From Hemibagrus wyckioides (taxonomy: Eukaryota > Chordata > Actinopteri > Siluriformes > Bagridae), in NCBI RefSeq assembly GCF_019097595.1, contig NC_080716.1, positions 9,411,401 to 9,475,400 on the forward strand: a stretch of DNA of 64,000 bases. The letters are read 5' to 3'. The position numbers were made by a program, and so were the translations under genes. Below are positions 1 through 8,924 of the stretch, in pieces. Numbering within the stretch: position 1 is the stretch's first letter; each line of letters begins with the position of its first letter. Below the pieces are notes generated by a model. It had not been told where the DNA came from. It searched no databases and was given only the letters and a program-made list of their open reading frames with translations.

Positions 1-691
1 TGCAACATATAGGCTCCTTGATTAGCTAACAAGAAGGTCATCATGTCGGGAAAGATTTAATATTGTTTCACACTGAACTCATGGGGACATGACTCTCTTC
101 TAGACACAATTTCGAATGTTGGTATCAGTGACAAAGAAATGAAAAAGTAAATCCTAAAACACTTCATGAAATTAAGACTGGTACAATGCAGTCTGCGTAA
201 AGCAGAGACAGTACAAGTTTTTAAAACCATAAGCGACCAAAAGCTCCTGGTTTGTGAGTGTGTAGTGTGTCTGTTTTATAATGTGATTTCATATAGTTTT
301 GATAAAGACAGGGAGGAAAAAAGTCAATTTAATGGCACAAAATTCAAAGAAATCGAGTTCTGTGTATTTAAAATAATAATAATAAAAAAATTAATATAAA
401 ATTCCTTATCTGTAATTGAAATAATAACTGGAATTAGAATAATGGTTAAAGATTATTTCTCTACACAATTTTTAAATTATATTATTGTAAAAACAATAAA
501 CCATGCCATATGGTAAATATCCAAAAATATTTTGCTGATTAATAAAAGGTTTTTTTTTGTCATCCCTACAGACTACTGTTAAAATATTTGCACTTTTGAG
601 TGGATTTGTTTAAGCGTATGTTTTATAATGTGATTGTTGTGAAATGTCTTTTTTTATTGCACTGTTATAATTTGGAAATTAAATAATGTTA
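1..691. other. AT-rich intergenic sequence
   Basis: No splice-bounded or family-recognisable coding sequence is visible. A 77-codon open frame at 166-399 has low-complexity Ile/Lys-rich content at its end and no recognisable domain. The stretch could be the 3' UTR or flank of a gene that lies left of the window, but nothing proves this. Confidence 0.5.
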
Positions 692-1177
692 TACACCGAT
701 CAGCCATAACATTATGAACACAGAGGTGAAGTGAATAAAACTGATTATCTCCTCATCATGGCACCTGTTAGTGGGTGGGATATATTAGGCAGCAAGTGAA
801 CATTTTGTCCTCAAAGTTGATGTGTTAGAAGCAGGAAAAATGGGCAAGTGTAAGGATTTGAGAGAGTTTGACAAGGGCCAAATTGTGATGGTTAGACCAC
901 TGGATCAGAGCATCTCCAAAACTGCAGCTCTTGTGGGGTGTTCCCGGTCTGCAGTGGTCAGTATCTATCAAAAGTGGTCCAAGGAAGGAACAGTGGTGAA
1001 CCGGCGACAGGGTCATGGGCGGCCAAGGCTGATTGATGCACGTGGGGAGCAAAGGCTGGCCCGTGTGATCCGATCCAACAGATGAGCTACTGTTGCTCAA
1101 ACTGCTGAAGAAGTTAATGCTGGTTCTGATAGAAAGGTATCAGTATACACAGTGCATGATGGGTCAGGGCTGTTTTA
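692..1177 (+). mobile_element. Tc1-like transposon, internally deleted, 3' end lost
   Basis: The copy begins at a TA (692-693) followed by the terminal inverted repeat CACCGATCAGCCATAACATT. It then runs through the 5' UTR into the start of a transposase frame (ATG at 840) that encodes the paired-like helix-turn-helix region, with the stretch [20 protein letters not shown], up to a stop at 1083-1085. After the motif for the end of the DNA-binding domain (about 1150) the sequence jumps to the 3' terminal region (GGGTCAGGGCTGTTTT), so the catalytic DDE half is absent. The right inverted repeat is missing: element sequence stops near 1176 and unrelated DNA follows. The copy is non-autonomous and dead. 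It shares its internal deletion with the copy at 26538-27052. Confidence 0.9.
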
Positions 1178-2063
1178 CATAATAAGATATTGAATGCATG
1201 TGTCAAATGATGTGCTCTAAACTTAGTGAGCTAAACGTTTGGTGCACAGACTGAAATCCCACTACTAGTGCAATTTAAGTGTAACCAACACTGTGTCTCA
1301 AACAGCCGTGTTTTCCATAGACACGCAGGGGAATGTTGGAATACCTCCAAGCTGAAGTCAACCAAGATTTACACTTACAGGCTGGTGCACTCTGGGTTCT
1401 AACAAACAGTGCTGGTTATTGTAGCTCACACTACTTCACACAGCCCGATAGAGAAGGCACATACATTAATTCTACTTTATGTACTGAAAATCCATGGTTT
1501 TTTTTGTTTTGTTTAAAAAATCAGAACTGCGAAAGAGTTCCATCTGTAGTTAGCGTGAAGTGGATTTGGGTGAGTGTTTCATTTTTCATGATATTTACTC
1601 TGAATGCATATTTGGTTTCGCAGCACAAGATGTTTTCTAGAGGTTCTTTAGATGCATATCATTTCACTGCACTCTTTAGTACATCACTAGGCCGAATGTA
1701 GCCATGGTCATTGTTAAAAAAAAAAACCTTTTAAGGCGGTAAGAACCTTTAACCATCCGTAGAGAAATCTTTAGTCTAGGCGTGTGAAGTCCTGAAGTGT
1801 TTATAGTCCACTACTTTCCATGCCAGAAGTAAGGCATTAAAAACTGGGCAAAGAGTCAAACAAAAAATGTAAGGTGTGTTTATGATCTCGTTGGGAAAAG
1901 AGTGTTAGAAATTTCGAATAATCATTTCCAGAAGGTGGGATCCTGGTGTTTATTGCTGCAAATTTCACACTTCAATTGAACGACCCAACACTTTTAAGCA
2001 GATGGCAGGAATTTCATAGAAATGATGCAATTTTTTATATTTTTAAAACATTTCTTCTATTAG
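1178..2063. other. Intergenic sequence, no supported gene
   Basis: An open frame at 1333-1701 (122 codons) has no recognisable domain, no splice-site context and a low-complexity Phe-rich middle, so it is not called. A pyrimidine-rich tract ending in TAG at 2061-2063 may be the acceptor of the first coding exon of the next gene, in which case a 5' non-coding exon should lie somewhere in or before this stretch. Confidence 0.4.
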
Positions 2064-2089
2064 GGTGACCCTCAGGAGCTAAAAGCATC

Positions 2090-3218
2090 ATGGAGTCAAC
2101 AATGACACAAAGCCAGTTGGACGAGGTGGAGAAATTACTGACCAGTATAATCTGCATGTTCAATAAGGTATGGAAACACTTAGTTCAATAAGGTTTTTGA
2201 ACACTTAGAGGCAGGTTTTCTATAAATTTTTGTCTTGTCAGTATTCCCAGTCTGAGGCATTGCTCACATTAGTTGAGGAACCCCAATCTGAGCAGGCTAT
2301 GATGCTCACCTATGACCCGGCTCGGCCTATCAGTCCCGTCACTGAGGCAGGTGAGTCTTCAGATGACTGTGAAGAACGTCATACTTCTGGGATAATAATC
2401 AGTGATGGAATGATCCCCAGGATCAGTTAATAAACAACAAAAGATTATAATTTGAATGAATGTTCTGTAAGACAAGTTAGTTCCTGTAATCATTTGTTAT
2501 AGCAGGCATTTCTCTTTTGAATAAAATATTCAGCTTGTTATGTTACTTTACCTTTGACTTTTACAAAGTGCTAACGCTGGAGACTCCTTTCATGAATGCT
2601 AAATAAAATCTGTACACAAAAAACGACACCATGTTAACATTTACACAATTTTCCTTTGTTAAATAGCGCATTATTTAATTGTTTTCATTAGGTTTAGAGA
2701 GACTGCCATACAAATTTCTGTAAATGATCTGTTACTATAGATATGATAGGAAAGATATAAGGAGGAGCCAGTCAGAACTGGCACAATTGGTGTTCTGACC
2801 AATCAGAACGGAGAATTCGTCAGCGCCGTGGCATAATTGTTCCAAGCCATCACTGATTATCTTCCTATAAAAGCACAATCAATCATTTTATTCATTAATC
2901 ATTATAACAGATGGTGATCTTCTGCTTTCCAGATGTATGGAGGTCTGTAGGATTCTGCTTGGCCAACACTGAAACTATACTTTATGACGCATCGTTATTG
3001 AAGGAAAATGAGAAATCAAAGTGTGAGTAAGATCACTGGATGTCTTTCAGTAAAGCTGATTGCTTTAAACCAAAAATACAGAGTGAGTGTCTGAGTCTAA
3101 GTCTTATGTTGTCGGACACAAGGTCATGTTGCCCATGTTAACGTTAATCATGATCTTAAGATCATATTCTTTTTCCTGGTCTCTCAAAGGTGCTGATATT
3201 GGTGCAGACATGGTGTAA
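2090..3218 (+). CDS. Unidentified small four-exon gene, predicted 101 aa
   Basis: I do not recognise this protein. Four exons can be joined with perfect phase agreement: 2090-2167 (ATG, donor GTATGG, phase 0), 2242-2350 (acceptor TTGTCAG, donor GTGAGT, phase 1), 2933-3022 (acceptor TTTCCAG, donor GTGAGT, phase 1) and 3190-3218 (acceptor CTCAAAG, stop TAA 3216-3218). The reading frame stays open through all joins (306 nt). An AATAAA lies 38 nt after the stop. The product is acidic and hydrophilic, with a helical-looking N terminus (residues 8-26), no signal peptide and no membrane segment; the third exon gives a stretch with V-W-R-S-V-G-F-C. An in-frame TGA sits at 2066-2068, just after a likely acceptor at 2061-2063, which supports ATG 2090 as the start; however, use of the AG at 2074-2075 would leave the frame open upstream and make this the tail of a longer protein. 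A cytosolic or nuclear small protein is the most that can be said. Confidence 0.5.
2775..2880. repeat. Fragment of dispersed repeat in an intron of the small gene
   Basis: The segment around ACCAATCAGAA (2799-2809) followed by GAATTCGTCAGCG resembles segments at about 28262-28300 and 50545-50580. All three share a core of 'ACC-A-TCAGAA', a short spacer and 'ATTC-TCAG'. This suggests an old, short non-autonomous repeat. The family is not identified. Confidence 0.35.
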
Positions 3219-3255
3219 GAAGATGTGTAATGAAGATACTACAACTGTGATGTCT

Positions 3256-3261
3256 AATAAA
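3256..3261 (+). terminator. Polyadenylation signal AATAAA of the small gene
   Basis: A canonical hexamer lies 38 nt downstream of the predicted stop codon at 3216-3218 and supports the last exon being real. Confidence 0.5.
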
Positions 3262-4168
3262 CCTGGGCTGCTATATTAATCATATACCTTGATTTAATGC
3301 TATAGGCTTGGCTTATCTCCAGGCATTGTGGTGCCACCTCCTGGTTCGTTTAAGCCTGTCTACATCCCTGCTATCATCAACATCAATGCTATAAAAATCC
3401 TCCTAATACTTTTGTTTTAATTCTAAAAAGCAGAGGACTAAATCATTCGTGTTCATGGTGTTGCGTTTGTCTAGTATTTCTATTTTTCTAACTGGATGAA
3501 GTGAAATTTAATACCACATTGAATTTCTATACAATAGCATGTTATTCTAACTCAATACACACTTAACATCCCTAATACATGTTTAAAGTCTGTTTGTTTG
3601 TTTTTTTAATATCTATTTCAGTTTATGTTTGTAAATTGAGATTTCTGAGATTTTGGGATTTCTGAGACTTTCCTGGAAATCGAGGATAATGTTCAGGTCA
3701 CTAAGCACTTCTTAAAATAACGGATGTTAATTACAGGACTAAATGCTCTGCTTTAATTGATTCAGCTCACTACAACCACTCAAACGATCTATTTAGCTTC
3801 ATTCTGGGTCAGAAAGTTGTCGTTTTTCCATCCGTGGCTCTTTATGGCTTCAATTTTAACCGGAAACCCAAGTGCTAGTGACAGTTAGTCAGTTAATGAC
3901 TCCTAAAATCCATAGTTTGTCATGGTCTACTTTTTCCTTTTGCTGTAATAGTCTGGTTCTTTGCCAGATGACGCACACAATTTTGGGTAAACCATATATT
4001 GATGGTAAACAAATGTGTGCATGCGTGTGTCGTTTGTGGACAGGCGTGATTCTGAGTTTGATTCTATTTTTAAATCTTCATCCTAGGTGAGAACATCAAT
4101 CCATAGATGTAAAATCAGACTCTAGAACACAAATCAATTAGCATTCTGCATGCAATGATCAATATGCA
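3262..4168. other. Intergenic spacer before the melanopsin gene
   Basis: No exon or recognisable repeat is visible. The short open frame at 3872-4090 has no domain content. The stretch probably contains upstream regulatory DNA of the melanopsin gene. Confidence 0.4.
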
Positions 4169-4177
4169 TATAAAAAG
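4169..4177 (+). promoter_or_regulatory. Candidate TATA box of the melanopsin gene
   Basis: TATAAAAAG is preceded by GCA. A transcription start about 25-30 nt downstream (near 4200, TTTCACTCAGCTTG) would give a 5' UTR of about 115 nt before ATG 4315 without requiring an intron. Positional inference only. Confidence 0.4.
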
Positions 4178-4314
4178 CTAATGCTGAAGACATTTCACTC
4201 AGCTTGAAAGCAGGATGAGATACTTTTTTTACACTTTCCATCAAATCTTCTTTTTTTGTCTTAAATATACGTTATATTTTGGACCAATCCTGGTGAATTT
4301 TTGCATTCCCCAAG

Positions 4315-5811
4315 ATGAACCTCCATTCAACTCAAAGTGTGTATCTCTGCCACCCGGGGGACTCTAACTGCACGGCTATGTTTAAAGAGTCTCTGAGTGC
4401 TGAGAACTACAAGATGCAGCACGAACCGTCCCATGGGCCAACCCCCATCATCCACAACGATTTTTCACACCTGTTTCCCACCGTGGATGTCCCGGATCAT
4501 GCTCACTACATTCTCGGGACGGTCATCCTCATGGTGGGGATCACAGGAGTAATAGGAAACGCTCTGGTCATTTACGTGTTCTGTCGCAGCCGTCCACTAC
4601 GTACACCAGGGAACATGTTGGTAGTCAACTTGGCTGTGTCTGACTTTTTCATGTCACTCACACAGTCGCCTGTGTTTTTTGTGGCCAGTCTGCACAGGCG
4701 TTGGGTGTTTGGTGAGCTTGCATGTGAACTGTATGCCTTCTGTGGTGGACTTTTTGGGATCTGTTCCATGATGACTCTAACAGCTATAGCTGTCGACCGC
4801 TGCCTCGCCATAACCCGGCCTCTTGCTTTGCTGGGTCAGGTCAATCAAGGCAGGACTGGTACAGTGCTCACCCTGCTATGGCTCTATGCTCTGGGCTGGA
4901 GTCTACCTCCTTTCTTCGGCTGGAGCGCATATGTTCCAGAGGGTCTGCAGACCTCCTGCTCTTGGGACTACATGTCGTTCACGCCGTCGGTGCGCACCTA
5001 CACCATTCTTTTGTTCATATTTGTCTTCTTCATGCCTCTGAGCATCATTGCTGCCTGTTACCTGGCCATCTTCCGAGCCATTCGAAAAACCCGCAGAGAG
5101 GTACGACGGCTTGACTCCGGTGAGACGCATAAGGTGCTCGAATGCATCAAGACTGAATGGAAGATGGCTAAAGTGGCCCTCTTGGTTATCTTACTATTTG
5201 TGATTTCCTGGTCGCCGTACTCCGTGGTAGCTCTCACAGCAACAGCTGGCTATGCTCATGTCCTTACACCTTATATGAACTCCATCCCTGCGGTGATCGC
5301 CAAAGCTTCTGCCATCCACAACCCCATAATCTATGCTATTACACACCCTAAATACCGACTAGCCATTGTGCGTTATGTTCCTCTTTTCCGCCTTATCCTG
5401 TGTGTTGGAATGAATAAGCACTCGTCCTCCATCTCTACCAGTGGCGCCTCTTCTCATCAGACAGCTCTAACCAGCCAGCATGCCCTTGGTGTCCGGATTG
5501 GCAAAGCCACACGTGCTAACTGCCGCTGGGGGAAGACACGGCTATCCTCGGCTTCTGACACTGAGTCCTGCTGGACAGACAGTGAGGCTGATGGCTCCAG
5601 TGCCAACTCGCTGCCTTTTGCCAGACGTGTGTCTACAGAGATCTCTTCAGACACTGCCATTCCTCCAGAGCAGCCTGGCATGAGCACAGGAATTGGGCAG
5701 AAAATGGTGAAGGCTGACAGAGTTAGCAGCATACCTGTGCCCTCCATTATTCTGGAACCAGAAGGAGGAGTGCTTTCTGATGGGAAAACCTTTCTCCTAT
5801 CAGGTAACTGA
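4315..5811 (+). CDS. opn4.1: Intronless melanopsin (opn4.1-type retrogene)
   Basis: This is a seven-transmembrane, retinal-binding photopigment of the melanopsin (Opn4, mammalian-like) branch, expected to signal through Gq in a plasma membrane. Visible hallmarks are: GN in helix 1 (81-82), LAVSD in helix 2 (106-110), a Tyr at the counterion site (Y140 in CELYAFCGG), the disulfide pair C137/C215, the extracellular loop 2 stretch TSCSWDYMSFTP, SWSPY in helix 6 (298-302), the retinal Schiff-base lysine K330, NPIIY (336-340) and the helix-8 HPKYR. The C-terminal tail from about 366 is long and Ser/Thr-rich, as in melanopsins. Residue N18 lies in an N-glycosylation sequon. The frame is unbroken for 498 codons, whereas ordinary opn4 genes have many introns; fish are known to carry an intronless opn4.1 copy of retroposed origin. 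An in-frame TGA at 4294-4296 and A at -3 support the start. Odd point: the (E/D)RY motif reads D-R-C (161-163). The family is certain; the paralogue name rests on intronlessness. Confidence 0.93.
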   Translation: MNLHSTQSVYLCHPGDSNCTAMFKESLSAENYKMQHEPSHGPTPIIHNDFSHLFPTVDVPDHAHYILGTVILMVGITGVIGNALVIYVFCRSRPLRTPGNMLVVNLAVSDFFMSLTQSPVFFVASLHRRWVFGELACELYAFCGGLFGICSMMTLTAIAVDRCLAITRPLALLGQVNQGRTGTVLTLLWLYALGWSLPPFFGWSAYVPEGLQTSCSWDYMSFTPSVRTYTILLFIFVFFMPLSIIAACYLAIFRAIRKTRREVRRLDSGETHKVLECIKTEWKMAKVALLVILLFVISWSPYSVVALTATAGYAHVLTPYMNSIPAVIAKASAIHNPIIYAITHPKYRLAIVRYVPLFRLILCVGMNKHSSSISTSGASSHQTALTSQHALGVRIGKATRANCRWGKTRLSSASDTESCWTDSEADGSSANSLPFARRVSTEISSDTAIPPEQPGMSTGIGQKMVKADRVSSIPVPSIILEPEGGVLSDGKTFLLSGN

Positions 5812-6035
5812 CAGAGGATTGCCAATGCGCAGCTTTGGTTTTCCTTAATAATCGCTTCTCTGTGTAAACTAAAAGGTTGTTCCTCACTTCTTTTTGTATA
5901 AATTATGTATGTAATATAACTTAATATATAGGATTCAACTGTATTAGTTCAACTAAAACTAAAATGTTCTTGGCATTTTTTTTCAGAAGCATTTATTGAC
6001 ATTGATATTGAATAGTTCTGTGTACACAGTGTTTT

Positions 6036-6038
<3 letters not shown>

Positions 6039-6101
<63 letters not shown>
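6039..6101. repeat. (AT)n microsatellite in the melanopsin 3' flank
   Basis: About 31 uninterrupted TA units lie just before the AATAAA at 6109, so the array probably lies in the melanopsin 3' UTR. Confidence 0.95.
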
Positions 6102-6103
<2 letters not shown>

Positions 6104-6108
6104 ACCTG

Positions 6109-6114
6109 AATAAA
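6109..6114 (+). terminator. Candidate polyadenylation signal of the melanopsin gene
   Basis: This appears to be the first clear AATAAA downstream of the stop codon, about 300 nt away. It follows the AT array directly. Confidence 0.45.
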
Positions 6115-7136
6115 AAGTTTAAGTTATCATCTGAGCTTCTTATTTTCACATACACCCTCGGTCTAAGCACCACATAACTACAACACAGTTAAGAAATTCT
6201 TGCTTATAGAGACATTCAGATGGCACAAAACTCTATGATCTTGTCCTTCCTCCAGATCATTGGTAGGTCAACCACAGAAACACACTCGCTGGTAGAAGAC
6301 TCACTTGGCAGTAACTAAGTATTAAGAAAAAAACAAAACAAAAATACTCCATATTCAAATATAACTTCTGTGAGTAAAACAAAAATGGAAAAACATTCAT
6401 TTAAAGCAGTCAGGACACCCTCTCCTATTAATACGTAACACTGTATTTACATTCTGCTGAACTGAACGAAATGACACAAAAAACATGAGTTCATTCTGCT
6501 GAACGACATTCAACGAACCGAGTCACTAAAATGATCCGAACTTCCCATCACCAGAATAAAACTGAGGTGTGGGCGGGGTTAAGGAATATAGGGGGCGTGT
6601 TTATGAAAAGCCAATGTAAACCCATACAAGCTGTAAACCTGGGAATGTAGTCGTCCAGATTTTTGTTTTTTGTTTCTTTTTTTTTTTGCACTGTTTTATA
6701 GTTTTATTTCACATTATGTTTCTCTAGACTCAGACATATTAAAAATAAAACCTAATCATGTCTATGTTCTATTTTTTTCCCCACAAATTTTTAATGGTAA
6801 CATTGTACATCACCAGAAGAATAAGGCTATGGCAAAGGTTCTCCTATTTACATGATTAACATAAATTCAAGTACCATAAAGGTTTTATATATATATATAT
6901 AGAAATATATTTCCTAAATACTTTAAAGAAAAAAGAAATTCAGTTATTCTTTATAGGATGTGCAAAGGCCCAAATCAGGGTTAATTATTACGCTTCGGTT
7001 TTAATCTTTAATTGAATTTAAGGTTGCATACCAAATGGGTCTTTGCTGCCTATATAAGTGCACTAAATAGAGCACAAACATGCACGGTATGTAGTGGACT
7101 ATTTGTAAAAATGATGCAAACTAGGACTGAGCCTGA
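6115..7136. other. Spacer between the melanopsin gene and tmem53
   Basis: No exon is visible. A segment near 6455-6560 (CTGCTGAACTGAACGAAATG and CCGAACTTCCCATCACC) resembles a promoter-proximal fish dispersed repeat, but I cannot assign a family. A short (TA)n tract lies at 6887-6900. Confidence 0.4.
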
Positions 7137-7152
7137 GACGTCACCGGAAGTG
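7137..7152 (+). promoter_or_regulatory. CRE/ETS composite promoter element of tmem53
   Basis: GACGTCAC overlaps CCGGAAGTG, a CREB/ATF half-palindrome fused to an ETS (GABP-type) site. Such arrangements are common in TATA-less housekeeping promoters. It lies about 135-150 nt before the tmem53 ATG, with no TATA box between, which fits a broadly expressed gene. Confidence 0.5.
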
Positions 7153-7248
7153 TAAAGGAAAACTGTTCTTCGAGTCTTTCTGTCACTGTGGTTCTCTAGA
7201 GCAGAGAGCCTGAAGTGAAGCTAAGGCTCGTTGTCATATTTCATATTG

Positions 7249-7272
7249 ATGGCAGTCAGACAAGAGGGATAA
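7249..7272 (+). promoter_or_regulatory. Upstream ORF (7 codons) in the tmem53 5' UTR
   Basis: ATG 7249 opens a seven-codon frame ending at TAA 7270-7272, 14 nt before the main ATG 7287. If the transcript starts upstream of 7249, this uORF could reduce or modulate initiation at the main start. Confidence 0.35.
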
Positions 7273-7286
7273 TAAAACGTCTCAAT

Positions 7287-7341
7287 ATGGGAGATGATGG
7301 CATGGACTACAATATAGTTTTTCCGGAGCCCGAGATCTCAG
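7287..7341 (+). CDS. tmem53: tmem53 exon 1 (coding part)
   Basis: ATG 7287 gives 18 codons plus one base, then a strong donor (CTCAG|GTAAGT) at 7342. The MDY-I---PE pattern early in the peptide matches the start of vertebrate TMEM53. Confidence 0.88.
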
Positions 7342-8836
7342 GTAAGTCGGGCTAGATGCACTAGTGTCAGCTAGCAGGCTAACAGTAGCAAGTTCCGCCC
7401 CTTTCTAATGGCGCTGCTGTGCAGTAAAGCCGGTTATTGTGTTCCACCGTGAGGCATCTTCTTCCACGCATTGTCCAGTCAACATTTCGAGTGCGCGTAT
7501 GGTTAGTTTCTGCCCATGAAAAACAAAAGCACTGCATATAAAATACAGTACAATGTTTAATCTTGATCTCCATGTATGATTAGGAAAACGTCATAAATTC
7601 GCGACAAGACAAACGCGCATAATTTAATAGATTTGGGAATGAAGTGAGCCATTGACTTACAGCATATTAGCAGCTCATCCTGATTTAGATAATTAACCTT
7701 TCTAACTCAGAATGTTCTAGTGACAGTAAACCAAAACCATGGCACCTTTGCTTGTGTAGTGCAAGTTATTAATTATTAATTAGTCAGGTCAACAGGTAAT
7801 GGTTTTGAAGTTCATAATTAAAACAGAGTAGTCCATAATAGCTTTAACAATGCATCACTTGCACTATATTGCTAACAATTTTGGCACACCACTCCAAATC
7901 ATTGAATTCAGGGGTTGGGCTCGGCCCCTCGGTTCCTCTTAATGCTTCAGCATACCAAGACATTTTGGACAATTTCATGCTCCTAACTTTGTGGGAACAG
8001 TTTGAGGATGACCCCTTCCTGTTCCAACATGACTGTACACCAGTGCACAAAGCAAGGTCCATAAAGAAATGGATGAGCAAGTTTCGAGTGGAGGAACTTG
8101 ACTGACCTGCACAGAGTCCTGTTCTACAACCTGATAGAACACCTTTGGGATGAATTAGAGTGGAGATTGCAAGCCAGACCATCTCGTCCTACATCAGTGC
8201 CTGACCTCACAAATGCGCTTCTAGATGAATGGTAAAAAATTCCCATAAACACACTCCTAAACCTTGTGGAAAGCCTTCCCAGAAGAGTTGAAGCTGTTAT
8301 AGCTGCAAAGGGTGGGCCAACTGCAGTTGAACCTAAGTGTAAAATAGACATATGGCCATTTATATGGTGTGGACAAAAGAACTTTGTGCATTGTGCTTTG
8401 CATGTCATCAATTAAGTTGTTCTTTTTTTGTAGAGAGATACTGGAGTGGATCGAAGCAACCGGTTGTTATCCTTTTAGGCTGGGCCGGATGTCGAGACAA
8501 GCATCTCTCAAAGTACAGCTCGATTTATAATGAACAAGTAAGCTGTGAGCTTTGATTACTCGTCATTTAGTTCAAATTCAAATTTTATTTGTCACATACA
8601 AAATCATACACAGTATGACATGTAGTGAAATGCTTTTTACGATTGTCCTTGTTCCAAGAGAGAGAGAAATAAGGTTAAAGAAAAATAGAAATATGAAAAT
8701 TAACAAGTAATAGAAATATAAAATATGATAATTAAAAAATATATATAAAAATATTGTTAAAAAAAATATTTAAAAATATGATGAATTAAAGAAAAACCAA
8801 TGAGAGATAGGATATGCATATACAAACAAAAATGTG

Positions 8837-8924
<88 letters not shown>

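Noticed and set aside
1333..1701. 122-codon open frame on +
   Set aside because: No domain, no splice context, and a Phe-rich low-complexity middle; length is within chance for AT-rich DNA.
2230..2430. Read-through frame of exon 2 of the small gene to a stop at 2430
   Set aside because: A strong donor GTGAGT at 2351 and a phase-matched exon at 2933 favour splicing; the extension has no supporting signal.
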